Shown here: piece by piece, positions 17,523-26,786 of the stretch
Layout: each line of letters starts with the position of its first letter
Position numbering within the stretch: position 1 is the stretch's first letter
Assembly (NCBI RefSeq): GCF_000337195.1
Contig: NZ_AOID01000047.1
Span: 77,335 to 141,334, forward strand
Length of the DNA: 64,000 nt
DNA from: Natrinema versiforme JCM 10478
Lineage (GTDB): Archaea > Halobacteriota > Halobacteria > Halobacteriales > Natrialbaceae
Direction: 5' to 3'
Program-made: the position numbers and the translations under genes
The notes under the pieces: model-generated
Database searches by the model: none
Seen by the model: the letters and a program-made list of their open reading frames with translations, nothing else
Told to the model about the DNA's origin: nothing

Positions 17523-18743
17523 ATGAAACGACGCGCGTATCTCGTGACGGCCGCCGCGGCGACCCTCGGTGGCTGTTCCGCCCTGAGCGATTCGGAAACG
17601 TCCGACGACCCCGACGATGAGAACGAGACCGATTCATCGGATCCGTCGGACACGATCGACGAGGAACCCGGCTCGTTCGATCAGTTCGACGACCTCTCGA
17701 TGTGGGAGGTGATGGAGGGTGCGCTGGAACTCGACGAGGAGCGGGCGTACGTCGGCGACCAGTCCGGCCGCATGACGGCCGATGAGTCCGAAGAGCGGGT
17801 CATGATCAAACGCCGGTTCGACTCGCCGCGGAATCTCTCCGACGAGTTCCCCGCGCTGGCGTTCGCGACCGAAGACGACGTCGATCCGGTCGTCCAACTC
17901 TCCGATACCGACGGGAACCGGCTGCTCCTCCAGTGCAACGTCGAGCCCGGACTCCCGTTCGCACACCACGACCTCGGGGTTATCGACACCGTCGGCGATC
18001 TCGACCTGAGCGCGATCAAACACATCAAAATCTCCGCGTGGGCGAGCGATGACCGCTCGATCACGGTCTGGGTCGACGACCTCCAATTCGTCTCCCGACC
18101 GGAGACGGGAAAAGTCCTCATCCAGTTCGACGGCGGCACCGAGACGGCCTACACGCAGGCCCGCTCGACGCTGTCGGAGTACGACTACCCCGCGACGGCC
18201 TTCGTCCCCACCGACCGCGTGGGGGGCAGCGGCTACCTCGATCAGGACCAACTCGAGACCCTCCAGAGCGACGGCTGGACGATCGGCAGTCAGGCGACGA
18301 CCGGCAGCGGGCTCGCCGGCGACAGCGAGTCCGCCCAGCGCGACCAGATCGAGGGTGCCGTCGCGTGGCTCGAGGACAACGGCTTCGAGGACGGTGCCAA
18401 CTACTTCTCGTACCCGCTCAACCGCTACGACGAGACGACGCTGGGCATCGTCGAGGAGACCCACGATGTCGGCTTCGTCGGCGGCTACGCCGGCCACGGC
18501 AGCCTGCTGAATCCGGCGCTCGCGCCGCGAACGGTCAGCCCGTCCGCCGACGAGGCGCGGCAACTCCTCGAGTGGACGGCCCAGTTCCGGACGATCACGA
18601 CGCTCACCTACTCGGATCTCTCCGGCGACTCGGCGGCCGCGTTCGAGGGAATGGTATCGACGCTCACCGATCTCGAGTCGGCCGGCGACCTCGAGGTCAT
18701 CACGCCGGACGACCTCGCCTCGGACTACATCCAAGACGCGTAA
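17523..18743 (+). CDS. Polysaccharide deacetylase family lipoprotein
   Basis: A 406-residue exported protein. MKRRAYLVTAAAATLGGCSA is a Tat-like signal with a lipobox (LGGC), followed by an Asp/Glu/Ser linker. Residues about 50-180 resemble a carbohydrate-binding-type beta sandwich; from about residue 200 a NodB-like polysaccharide deacetylase domain follows (VLIQFDGGTETAYTQARSTL, TAFVPTDRVG, DGWTIGSQATTG, NYFSYPLNRYDE). The metal-binding DD motif is replaced by FDGG and the usual HTxxH is IGSQA, so catalytic activity is doubtful. Start MKRR at 17523 chosen because it yields the signal peptide. Confidence 0.82.
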   Translation: MKRRAYLVTAAAATLGGCSALSDSETSDDPDDENETDSSDPSDTIDEEPGSFDQFDDLSMWEVMEGALELDEERAYVGDQSGRMTADESEERVMIKRRFDSPRNLSDEFPALAFATEDDVDPVVQLSDTDGNRLLLQCNVEPGLPFAHHDLGVIDTVGDLDLSAIKHIKISAWASDDRSITVWVDDLQFVSRPETGKVLIQFDGGTETAYTQARSTLSEYDYPATAFVPTDRVGGSGYLDQDQLETLQSDGWTIGSQATTGSGLAGDSESAQRDQIEGAVAWLEDNGFEDGANYFSYPLNRYDETTLGIVEETHDVGFVGGYAGHGSLLNPALAPRTVSPSADEARQLLEWTAQFRTITTLTYSDLSGDSAAAFEGMVSTLTDLESAGDLEVITPDDLASDYIQDA

Positions 18744-19013
18744 TCGCTCGAGACGGTATCGGCCGAGAAGGCGGTCCGGTTCGGATTACGTACTATTTTG
18801 CACGGAGTCTGGTGCCACAAACAGCGCGAGTGCTTCGGTTGGTATCTGTTAGTCGCCACTGTGGGCGAAGATTACTTTTTGCGGGCTCTCCGCTCGAGTG
18901 TAGCAGAAACAGGAATCGGCGCTGCCTCGGATAGCGGTTCCGACGTGTCGATGCTCTCTCGAAGCCGATTCCGTTGTTTCGCCTGTTCCGCGGTTCACCT
19001 GACGGCGCTACGC

Positions 19014-19871
19014 TTACTCGCCCGTCTCGATCGGCGCGTTGACGAGGTTGCCCCACTCGGTCCAGGACCCGTCGTAGTTGACGGTGTCCTCGTAGCCGAG
19101 CAGTTCGTGCAGTGCGAACCACGCAACGGAGGATCGCTCGCCGATGCGGCAGTAGGCGACGGTCGTCTCGTCGCCGTCGATGTCTTCCTCGGCGTAGAGC
19201 TCCTCGAGTTCGTCGTAGTCCTTGAAGGTGCCGTCGTCGTTGGTCACGGCGGCCCACGAGATGTTCTTCGCGCCGGGGATGTGGCCGCCGCGCTGGGCGG
19301 TCTCCTGCAGGCCGGAGGGCGCGAGGATCTCGCCGGAGAACTCCTCGGGCGAGCGAACGTCGACCAGCGGGACGCCGCGCTCGATCGCGTTCTCGACATC
19401 CTCTCGGTACGCGCGGATGCTCTCGCGCGGGCCGGCGGCGTCGTACTCGGTTGCCGAGAAGTCGGGCTCCTCGTCCGTGGTCGGGTAGTCGTTGTCGAGC
19501 CAGTATTCGCGGCCGCCGTCGAGCAGGTAGACCTCGTCGTGACCGTAGTACTTGAACTGCCAATAGGTGTAGGCAGCGAACCAGTTGGAGTTGTCACCGT
19601 AGAGGACGACCGTGTCGTCCTCGCTGATGCCGTGACTGCCGAGGAGATCCTCGAAGTCCTCCTTGTCGAGGATGTCTCGCTGGGTCTGGTCCTGAAGCTG
19701 GGTTTCCCAGTTGAATCCGATTGCGCCGGGTGCGTGTTCGTTCTCGTAGGCTTCCGTGTCGACGTCGACCTCGACCAGTCGGTGGTCGGAATCGTCGTCC
19801 TGGAAGTCGTCGAGTCGGTCGGCGACCCAATCGGCCGTGACGAGTACGTCGTTGGCGTAGTCGTTTGCCAT
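19014..19871 (-). CDS. Thiosulfate/3-mercaptopyruvate sulfurtransferase, two rhodanese domains
   Basis: A 285-residue tandem rhodanese. The N-terminal domain (about 1-130) has the inactive-type loop VVLYGDNSNWFAAY, and the C-terminal domain carries the active-site loop VAYCRIGERSS with the catalytic Cys near residue 238. It transfers sulfane sulfur from thiosulfate or mercaptopyruvate to thiol acceptors. TTAAGTAG on the minus strand about 30 nt upstream of the ATG is the likely TATA. It is divergent from a paralogue 279 bp away. Confidence 0.93.
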   Translation of the reverse strand: MANDYANDVLVTADWVADRLDDFQDDDSDHRLVEVDVDTEAYENEHAPGAIGFNWETQLQDQTQRDILDKEDFEDLLGSHGISEDDTVVLYGDNSNWFAAYTYWQFKYYGHDEVYLLDGGREYWLDNDYPTTDEEPDFSATEYDAAGPRESIRAYREDVENAIERGVPLVDVRSPEEFSGEILAPSGLQETAQRGGHIPGAKNISWAAVTNDDGTFKDYDELEELYAEEDIDGDETTVAYCRIGERSSVAWFALHELLGYEDTVNYDGSWTEWGNLVNAPIETGE

Positions 19872-20149
19872 ACCCACCCCTTCGATGGCGACACACAAAG
19901 GGACTACTTAACCGGTCAATTCGGACACTGATCGACTCTGACGGAAACACTTGCCGCATTCGACGAAACCGATCGAAATCACCGTTCGTACAGGCGCTGT
20001 ATTCGTCGGATTCGCGCGGCATTTGATATATAGGCGTATACACAGGTCAGCTCCCCCACCAAAAACAAGCAAGAGTTGCCACTGTCCCGGTACCCGCAAG
20101 TCGACGGAAATCGGTGCGTACTCGAGTCTCCGTTCCGAACGACGGCCTA

Positions 20150-20953
20150 ATGGACGACTCCGTCGTCGTTTCCCCCGACTGGCTCGCATCGCGTCTGGAC
20201 GATCCGCAGGTCCGCGTCGTCGACGTCAGAGACGCCTGGGAGTTCGACGGGATCGGGCACCTGCCCGGCGCGGTGAACATCCCGTTCGACAGCTACCGCG
20301 ACGAGAGCGATGTCGACCGCGGGACCCTGCCCGGTGCGGAAGCCTTCGCGGCCCTGCTCGGTGACGCGGGGATCAGTCCCGAGGACACGATCGTCGCCTA
20401 CGACGACACCCACGGCGTCTTCGCCGCCCGGTTCGTGCTCACCGCCCTCGAGTACGGCCACGACGACGTGCGCCTGTTAGACGGCGACTACAGCGCGTGG
20501 AACCAGTCCCACGAGACCACGAGCGAAACTCCCGAGATCGAGCCGGTCGAGTACGAAGCCGACCCGCGCTCCCCCGAGGAGAGCCCGCTGGTCGGCTACG
20601 ACGCCGTCGCGGACGCCCTCGAGCGCGACGCCGTGTTCGTGGACACGCGCGAACAGGAGGAGTTCGAGGAAGCCCGCCTGCCGGGCGCGGTGCTGTTCGA
20701 CTGGCGCGAAGTCGTCAACGACGAGACGCGACGACTGAAACCCGAGGCCGAACTCGAGGCGTTACTGGCCGACCACGGGATCACGCCGGACCGCGAGATC
20801 GTCCTCTACTGCAACACCGCCCGGCGGATCAGCCACACCTACGTCGTGCTCAGAGCGCTCGGCTACGAGAACGTCCACTTCTACGAGGGGAGCCTCACCG
20901 AGTGGCTCGCCAACGACGGCGAGGTCGAGAGCGGCCCGGTCGCGTCCGAGTGA
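20150..20953 (+). CDS. Thiosulfate sulfurtransferase, two rhodanese domains (paralogue)
   Basis: A 267-residue tandem rhodanese, start MDDSVVVSPDWLA at 20150 chosen by comparison with its neighbour's N-terminus (an upstream GTG at 20114 is in frame). The first domain has TIVAYDDTHGVFAARF in place of a Cys loop; the second has IVLYCNTARRISHTY with the catalytic Cys. The CNTARRIS loop differs from CRIGERSS of the divergent neighbour, so the two enzymes may differ in substrate or acceptor. A TATATA element at 20026-20033 lies about 120 bp upstream. Confidence 0.92.
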   Translation: MDDSVVVSPDWLASRLDDPQVRVVDVRDAWEFDGIGHLPGAVNIPFDSYRDESDVDRGTLPGAEAFAALLGDAGISPEDTIVAYDDTHGVFAARFVLTALEYGHDDVRLLDGDYSAWNQSHETTSETPEIEPVEYEADPRSPEESPLVGYDAVADALERDAVFVDTREQEEFEEARLPGAVLFDWREVVNDETRRLKPEAELEALLADHGITPDREIVLYCNTARRISHTYVVLRALGYENVHFYEGSLTEWLANDGEVESGPVASE

Positions 20954-21026
20954 GCCCCGAATCGGTAGCGGGCATCCGTGCAGGTGATCGGAAGACCCAT
21001 CCACCGGTATCGAGTACGCCGCATCG

Positions 21027-21839
21027 ATGGCCCGCGATTCTTTGCCGAGCATCGGCCTCGGCACCTATTCCGAGGACGACCGCGAGCAGTGGCGCGACAC
21101 CGTCGAGACGGCGCTGAACGTCGGCTACCGCCACGTCGATACGGCACAGGTGTACGAGAACGAACGGTACGTCGGCGAGGCGCTCCGATCCGCGTCCGTC
21201 GACCGCGAGGATGTCTTTCTCTCGACGAAGACGGTCCACCACGATGTCCCGCCCGAACCCGGAGCCGTTCCCGACGCGATCGACGACTGCCTCGAGCGCC
21301 TCGGCGTCGAGACCGTCGATCTCCTGTACGTGCACTGGCCCTCCGGGATCTACGACCACGAGGCGGTCCTGCCCGCTTACGACGAGGCCTACCGGGCGGG
21401 GAAGACTCGCCGCGTGGGCCTCTCGAACTTCACGCCCGACCTGATCGACGAGGCGCTCGAAGTCCTCGACGCGCCGCTGTTCGCCCATCAGGCCGAGATG
21501 CATCCCCTGTTGCCACAGGAGGAACTGGTCGCCCACGCACAGGACCACGACTACCGGTTCGTCGCCTACTCGCCGCTGGCCAACGGCGAGATACTCGACG
21601 TGCCCGAAATTCAGCGGGTCGCCGAGAGGCGCAACGCGACGCCGGCGCAGGTCTCTCTCGCGTGGCTCCTCGATCACGACAACGTCGCCGTGATCCCGAA
21701 AGCGAGCAGTCGCGAGCACCTCGAGCAGAACTTGGCTGCGCGGGCGCTCGAACTCGACGATGACGACATCGAACTGATCGACTCGATCGATCGTCGGCAG
21801 CGCATGATCGACCCCGACCACGGGCCGTGGAACTGGTAG
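21027..21839 (+). CDS. Aldo/keto reductase
   Basis: A 270-residue NADPH-dependent oxidoreductase of the AKR superfamily. The catalytic tetrad is visible: Asp in YRHVDTAQVYENE, Tyr in the same segment, Lys in VFLSTKTVHHD, and His in LLYVHWP. GKTRRVGLSNFTPDLI and VAVIPKASSREHLEQNL (coenzyme site) are conserved. Related to 2,5-diketo-gluconate reductase-type members; substrate unknown. It lies 73 bp after the sulfurtransferase on the same strand. Confidence 0.93.
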   Translation: MARDSLPSIGLGTYSEDDREQWRDTVETALNVGYRHVDTAQVYENERYVGEALRSASVDREDVFLSTKTVHHDVPPEPGAVPDAIDDCLERLGVETVDLLYVHWPSGIYDHEAVLPAYDEAYRAGKTRRVGLSNFTPDLIDEALEVLDAPLFAHQAEMHPLLPQEELVAHAQDHDYRFVAYSPLANGEILDVPEIQRVAERRNATPAQVSLAWLLDHDNVAVIPKASSREHLEQNLAARALELDDDDIELIDSIDRRQRMIDPDHGPWNW

Positions 21840-21906
21840 GCCGCGCCGATTCTCCGGGAGATGGACCCGTCAGCGGCCGTCCTCGAATCGCCTTCTCCCG
21901 AGGTGA

Positions 21907-23340
21907 TCACGAGACGTCTCGCCAGTCCGGTGCCGTCGAGTACGCCGCGTCCGAGAGGTCGTCGAACGCCGCGTAGACCACCTCGTTCAGCGCGGGATGG
22001 ACGTGGACCGGCTCGGCCACGTCGTCGACGGTGCCGCCGCCGTCCATTGCGACGACCACCTCGTGGAGCAGCGTCGCGGCCTGCGGGCCGACGATGTGAC
22101 AGCCCAGAATTTCGCCGTCCGGGCCGGCGATGGCCTTGACGAACCCGTCGTCGGCCTCGAGGATCATCCCCATCGGCGCAGTGCCGTAGGGAACCGTTAC
22201 GGCGTCGTAGTCGCGACCTTCGGCCTCGAGGTCGCCTTCTGTTCGGCCCACGCTGGCGACCCGCGGGTCGGTGAAGATCGCGTGGGGCATCGCCTCGTAG
22301 TCGACCGTTCGCCCGGCGTCGTCGAGGACGTTCGCCGTGACGACTTTCGCCTCGTAGTCCGCCGCGTGCTTGTACGGCTGCTCGCCGAGCACGTCGCCCA
22401 CCGCCCAGACGCCGTCGGCGGTCGTCGCGAGCGTCTCGTCGGTCTCGATGGACCCCTTGTCGTCGGTCTCGACCCCGGTGGCCTCGAGGTCGAGCGTGTC
22501 GGTATTGGGTCGCCGGCCGGTCGCGAGCAGGAGTTCGTCTGCGGTGAGTTCGACCGTTTCACCGCCGTCGCCGTCGCTTGGCTCCGCGGTAACGACGACC
22601 CCCTCCTCGTCTCCCGCCTCGACTTCGGCAGCCTCGTAGCCGGTGTAGACGTCGCAGTAGCTCTCGAGCGATTCGGTCACGGCGGCGCTGACATCGTCGT
22701 CCTCCCGCGGCACGAACCGGTCGCTGCGGCCGACGATCGACACGTCGGTGCCCAGCGCGCCGAAGAAGTAACCCAGTTCGGCCCCGATGTAGCCGCCGCC
22801 GACGATCGCGAGTTCGTCGGGTTGCTCCGCGAGGAAGAGCGCGTCGTCGCTAGTGAGGAACTCAGTCTCCTCGAGGCCGTCGATCGGCGGGACCATCGGG
22901 CGGCCGCCGACGGCGATGACGACGGTGTCGCCGCGGATTCGGTCGTCCTCTCCCTCGCCGTCTCCCGTGTCGATCGCGATCGTTCGGTCGTCGACGAACC
23001 GCCCCTCACCGCGGTAGAGAGTAACGTTCTCGCTGTCCTGTAGGCTCGATTCTTGGTTCTCTGCCTTCTCGTAGACGGTGTCGTGGACCGAGGCCGTGAT
23101 CTCGCCGTACTCGGCGTCGTTCAACGCCGCGGGGACGCCGAAGTTCTCGGCCCCTCGAACCTCCTCCATGATATCCGCGCGGTGGATGAGCGCCTTCGAG
23201 GGCACGCAGCCGCGAGTGATACAGGCACCGCCGAGCGGTCCGGGTTCGACGACGGCCGCCTCGAGACCCTGCTCGGCCGCCGCGGTCGCGATCTGACTGC
23301 CCGAGCCGCCGCCGAGCACGACGATATCGTACGCGTCCAT
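21907..23340 (-). CDS. Flavin-dependent pyridine nucleotide-disulfide oxidoreductase
   Basis: A 477-residue dihydrolipoamide dehydrogenase/mycothione reductase-like enzyme. FAD-binding [12 protein letters not shown], redox-active [13 protein letters not shown] (CX4C), NAD(P)-binding [24 protein letters not shown]-binding [11 protein letters not shown], and the C-terminal interface base [11 protein letters not shown] (His-Pro) are all present. No lipoyl acyltransferase genes are near, so it may not serve a 2-oxoacid dehydrogenase. Haloarchaea use gamma-glutamylcysteine as main thiol, and their bis-gamma-glutamylcystine reductase belongs to this superfamily; that role is possible, given gshA elsewhere in the window, but not proven. 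Confidence 0.9.
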   Translation of the reverse strand: MDAYDIVVLGGGSGSQIATAAAEQGLEAAVVEPGPLGGACITRGCVPSKALIHRADIMEEVRGAENFGVPAALNDAEYGEITASVHDTVYEKAENQESSLQDSENVTLYRGEGRFVDDRTIAIDTGDGEGEDDRIRGDTVVIAVGGRPMVPPIDGLEETEFLTSDDALFLAEQPDELAIVGGGYIGAELGYFFGALGTDVSIVGRSDRFVPREDDDVSAAVTESLESYCDVYTGYEAAEVEAGDEEGVVVTAEPSDGDGGETVELTADELLLATGRRPNTDTLDLEATGVETDDKGSIETDETLATTADGVWAVGDVLGEQPYKHAADYEAKVVTANVLDDAGRTVDYEAMPHAIFTDPRVASVGRTEGDLEAEGRDYDAVTVPYGTAPMGMILEADDGFVKAIAGPDGEILGCHIVGPQAATLLHEVVVAMDGGGTVDDVAEPVHVHPALNEVVYAAFDDLSDAAYSTAPDWRDVS

Positions 23341-23432
23341 ATCCTCACCCGACCACGGGTGGCCGCCTAAAACGAAAGCCTGCGATGGGAATGCGATACG
23401 AACAGAGTGGTCCTCGCGCCCGCCGGCTTCCC

Positions 23433-23654
23433 CTAGAGCCAGTCGTCTCCTGTGTCGTCGTTCGTCGCTTCCGTGTACGTCTCGACCGCCGCCGCGAGAT
23501 TCTCGAGGGCCTCAGCCGGCGTCTGCCCCTGACTCGAGACGCCGGTGACCTCGTCGTCGGCGATGTGGAGCCCGTGGTCGTTTTGTCGCATCGTCACGTC
23601 CGCATCGGCGAGGGCCTCGTACTCCGAGGGGTCGACGTCTGCGTCGGAACTCAT
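23433..23654 (-). CDS. HicB-like antitoxin family protein (orphan)
   Basis: A 73-residue protein starting [52 protein letters not shown] has the HicB N-terminal fold pattern (a short beta hairpin then a helix beginning after G-x-T). No HicA-like toxin is adjacent and no DNA-binding tail is visible, so it may be a stand-alone HicB-fold protein rather than part of a toxin-antitoxin pair. Confidence 0.75.
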   Translation of the reverse strand: MSSDADVDPSEYEALADADVTMRQNDHGLHIADDEVTGVSSQGQTPAEALENLAAAVETYTEATNDDTGDDWL

Positions 23655-23792
23655 GGGCGGGGATTGGCCCGCTCGAGTGAAATACGCATCGACGACGTAC
23701 GCGGTCCGCCGTGTCTCGGTCCCGTTCGACCCGGCCCGTTCGTGTCGGTCGTAGAAAAAGCCTTTAACGCCATCGCCCCGTATACCGAGCAA

Positions 23793-25187
23793 ATGGTACT
23801 CGACGATCTCGGGAGTTCTCTGCGGGGCACCCTCGACAAGCTCCGCGGGAAGTCGCGACTCAGCGAAGAAGACATCGAGGAGATCGTCAAGGAGATCCAG
23901 CGATCGCTGCTCTCCGCCGACGTCGACGTCTCGCTCGTGATGGAGCTGTCGGACAACATCAAGGAGCGCGCCTTGGAGGAAGAACCGCCGGCCGGCACCC
24001 CCGCGCGGGACTTCGTGCTCCGCATCGTCTACGAGGAACTGGTCGATCTCATCGGCGACTCGACCGAGTTACCCCTCGAGGAACAGACGATCCTCCTTGC
24101 CGGGCTGCAAGGGTCCGGGAAGACGACCTCCGCCGCGAAGATGGCGTGGTGGTTCTCGACCAAGGGGCTGCGCCCGGCGGTCATCCAGACGGACACCTTC
24201 CGCCCCGGCGCGTATGACCAGGCCGAGGAGATGGCCGAGCGCGCCGAAGTCGACTTCTACGGTGACCCCGACAGCGAGGACCCCGTCGAAATCGCCCGCG
24301 AGGGCCTCGAGGAGACGAGCGATGCCGACGTCCACATCGTGGACACGGCGGGTCGCCACGCGCTCGAGGATGACTTGATCGCCGAGATTGAGGAGATCGA
24401 GGACGTCGTCGACCCCGATACCTCGCTGCTCGTCCTCGACGCGGCGATCGGGCAGGGCGCGAAGGATCAGGCCCAGCAGTTCGACGAGTCGATCGGGATC
24501 GACGGCGTCGTCATTACGAAGTTAGACGGGACGGCGAAAGGTGGCGGTGCGCTGACTGCCGTCGACCAGACCGATTCCTCGATCGCCTTCCTCGGGACCG
24601 GCGAGGAAGTCCAAGACGTCGAGCGCTTCGAGCCCGACGGCTTCATCTCGCGGCTGCTCGGCATGGGCGATCTCAGTCAGCTCGCCGAGCGCGTCGAGCG
24701 CGCGATGGAGCAGACGGATATGGAAGAAGAGGACTGGGACCCCGAGGACATGCTGCAGGGCCAGTTCACCTTAAACGACATGCAAAAGCAGATGGAGGCG
24801 ATGAACAACATGGGGCCGCTCGATCAGGTCATGGACATGATCCCCGGAATCGGCGGCGGGATCAAAGACCAGCTCCCCGAGGACGCCATGGACGTCACCC
24901 AAGAGCGGATGCAGACGTTTACGGTGATCATGGACTCGATGACCGAGGCCGAAAAGGAGTATCCGAAGGCCATCGGCGCGAGCCAGATCCAACGCATCGC
25001 TCGCGGCTCCGGGACCGAGGAAGAACAGGTCCGCGAACTGCTCCAGCAGTACAAGATGATGGAGCGCACGATGAAGCAGTTCCAAGGGATGGGCTCCGAA
25101 CAGGAGATGCAGCGCATGATGCAACAGATGCAACAGGGCGGCGGTGGCGGAGGCGGCGGCATGGGCGGGATGGGGCCGTTCGGATAA
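23793..25187 (+). CDS. srp54: Signal recognition particle GTPase SRP54
   Basis: A 464-residue SRP54/Ffh. N domain helices (1-90), G domain with Walker [14 protein letters not shown] (about 105-117), [27 protein letters not shown]; then a Met-rich M domain (about 295-440: [35 protein letters not shown]) and a Gly/Met tail. It binds signal sequences and 7S RNA and docks with FtsY at the membrane. TTTAAC at 23763-23768 is 25 nt before the ATG at 23793, supporting this start over longer in-frame upstream options. Confidence 0.97.
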   Translation: MVLDDLGSSLRGTLDKLRGKSRLSEEDIEEIVKEIQRSLLSADVDVSLVMELSDNIKERALEEEPPAGTPARDFVLRIVYEELVDLIGDSTELPLEEQTILLAGLQGSGKTTSAAKMAWWFSTKGLRPAVIQTDTFRPGAYDQAEEMAERAEVDFYGDPDSEDPVEIAREGLEETSDADVHIVDTAGRHALEDDLIAEIEEIEDVVDPDTSLLVLDAAIGQGAKDQAQQFDESIGIDGVVITKLDGTAKGGGALTAVDQTDSSIAFLGTGEEVQDVERFEPDGFISRLLGMGDLSQLAERVERAMEQTDMEEEDWDPEDMLQGQFTLNDMQKQMEAMNNMGPLDQVMDMIPGIGGGIKDQLPEDAMDVTQERMQTFTVIMDSMTEAEKEYPKAIGASQIQRIARGSGTEEEQVRELLQQYKMMERTMKQFQGMGSEQEMQRMMQQMQQGGGGGGGGMGGMGPFG

Positions 25188-25297
25188 CCTCGTTACCGTC
25201 GGAACTGCCGACGAACCGTTCTCGCTGGCCGTCGATCACTTCGGATAGACGCGTTCTCCGATATATTTAAGAAACTGACGTTCAATCAGTGCGGACG

Positions 25298-26134
25298 ATG
25301 GTCGGGTCTCCGCTCTCGATCGTGCGATACGCGTTCAACGCGGTCTTCGACCCGGCTGCGATCGTCTCTGGCAGGGAAAACCAGTACACTCTCGACCGGC
25401 GAGCCACGGTTCGACGGGCAGTTCGGCTCTCCCTGTTTTATTTTCTCAACCTCTTTTTGTACGCGATCCCGCTCACGTATGCCGGGTTCGGGACGACCAG
25501 TGGCGGGGAGCCACCCGCAGCCGTCGCCTCAGTTGCGGCCGTCGTCGGTACCAACGCGGACGCGACGTGGCAGTTCCTCCTCGCGACAGTGCAGAACTGC
25601 ACGTTTCTCTTTCTCGCGTCCGTACTGACGTTCGCAACGTTCCACGTCGGCGTCTCGCTCACGCGGGAATCGCTCGGTGTCCTCCAGTCGATTCATACCG
25701 TCGTTTACAGTACCGGCATCTACCTCGCCGCGATCTTCAGCCTCGCTTGGTATCTGTCGACCTCGCCGGAGATCACCGTCGCGGGCGACTGGCTCGTCTG
25801 GGTACAGGCGGAGTTCATTTATGCGGTCATCGACCTCACGGGAACGGACCTCGTATTGCCCGGTGGCCGGCCGGCTGCCGTCGGCCTCGACGGGATGACG
25901 CGAACCGGCACAGTCGCTCTCGGTGCCCTGTTTGCGACGGGGATCTATTACCTCTACTCGCTGTATCTCGGCGCGAGAATCAATCACGATTCGTCCCGGT
26001 TCGCGAGCGCGCTCGCAGTCGGTTTCGTCGTCGTCTCGCCGGCCCTGTTCGTCATCGGCTCGGTCGCGACTACGGTCGTTGCCGATGGCACCCTCGCGAC
26101 GGTCGCCCTCTCGATCGATTCACTACCGCTATGA
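25298..26134 (+). CDS. Yip1-like multi-pass membrane protein
   Basis: A 278-residue membrane protein with about five hydrophobic segments (SLFYFLNLFLYAIPLTYAG, FLLATVQNCTFLFLASVLTFA, ILAAIFSLAWYLS-like, GALFATGIYYLYSLYL, LAVGFVVVSPALFVIGSVA). The N-terminal AFNAVFDPAAIVSG and the layout resemble haloarchaeal Yip1-domain proteins. The ATG at 25298 was chosen because the strong TATA TATTTAAGAA lies 24-30 nt before it; a GTG at 25289 is also in frame. Overlaps the next gene by 4 bp. Confidence 0.75.
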   Translation: MVGSPLSIVRYAFNAVFDPAAIVSGRENQYTLDRRATVRRAVRLSLFYFLNLFLYAIPLTYAGFGTTSGGEPPAAVASVAAVVGTNADATWQFLLATVQNCTFLFLASVLTFATFHVGVSLTRESLGVLQSIHTVVYSTGIYLAAIFSLAWYLSTSPEITVAGDWLVWVQAEFIYAVIDLTGTDLVLPGGRPAAVGLDGMTRTGTVALGALFATGIYYLYSLYLGARINHDSSRFASALAVGFVVVSPALFVIGSVATTVVADGTLATVALSIDSLPL

Positions 26135-26745
26135 CAAACTCACACCCAGCGCCACCGGAGTCCGACGAACCGTCGACCGAATCCGCCGTCCCCGACGACT
26201 CGAGCGAGCACCCGGATTCGGCCGCGACAGCCGACGGCGCTTCGACGGACCGGCCGCGATCGGAGAGCGCCGATCGGCCGGTCGAACGCGTCCAGCACCG
26301 AGCCCGTCCGACGATCCGGCCCCAACTCGCCTGGATCGCGCTCACCGTTCTCGTCGGCGGTGGGATCGCCGTCGCGCTGTTCGCGAACGTCCTCGGCCTT
26401 CCGGACCGACAGCTCGCGGTCATCGCCGCGATGGCGGTCGCGTTCGTCGTCGTCGCCGTTATCGGCCGCCTGATCGCCCAGATCTACGTCCTGACGCGGA
26501 CGACGTACACAATCACGGCCTCGAGCATCCGCTACGAGTTCTCGCTGTGGTTCCGAACGCGGTCTCGAGAGGTACCGCGTTCGGAAGTCCGGGCCTACCA
26601 ACTCGAGCGGGACCGGATCCAGCGGCTGTTCGGCGTCGGCACGGTCACGGTGCTTACGGGCGGAACGAACGCGAGTCTGGGCTACGTCGAGTTCAGCAAC
26701 GTCCCCGACCCGGAGACCGTCCGGGACGCGATCCGCAACGGGTAG
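26131..26745 (+). CDS. PH (bPH2-type) domain membrane protein
   Basis: A 204-residue protein. The first 65 residues are a Pro/Ser/Asp-rich acidic linker, followed by two membrane helices (LAWIALTVLVGGGIAVALFA and LAVIAAMAVAFVVVAVIG), then a bPH2-like domain: YTITASSIRYEFSLWFRTRSREVPRSEVRAYQLERDRIQRLFGVGTVTVLTGG. Start ATG overlaps the Yip1-like stop (ATGA), indicating coupling. The function of this pair is unknown. Confidence 0.82.
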   Translation: MTNSHPAPPESDEPSTESAVPDDSSEHPDSAATADGASTDRPRSESADRPVERVQHRARPTIRPQLAWIALTVLVGGGIAVALFANVLGLPDRQLAVIAAMAVAFVVVAVIGRLIAQIYVLTRTTYTITASSIRYEFSLWFRTRSREVPRSEVRAYQLERDRIQRLFGVGTVTVLTGGTNASLGYVEFSNVPDPETVRDAIRNG

Positions 26746-26786
26746 CCGCGACCGCCCTCTCGGGGGGGATTCGTTTCCGCGGTCGG

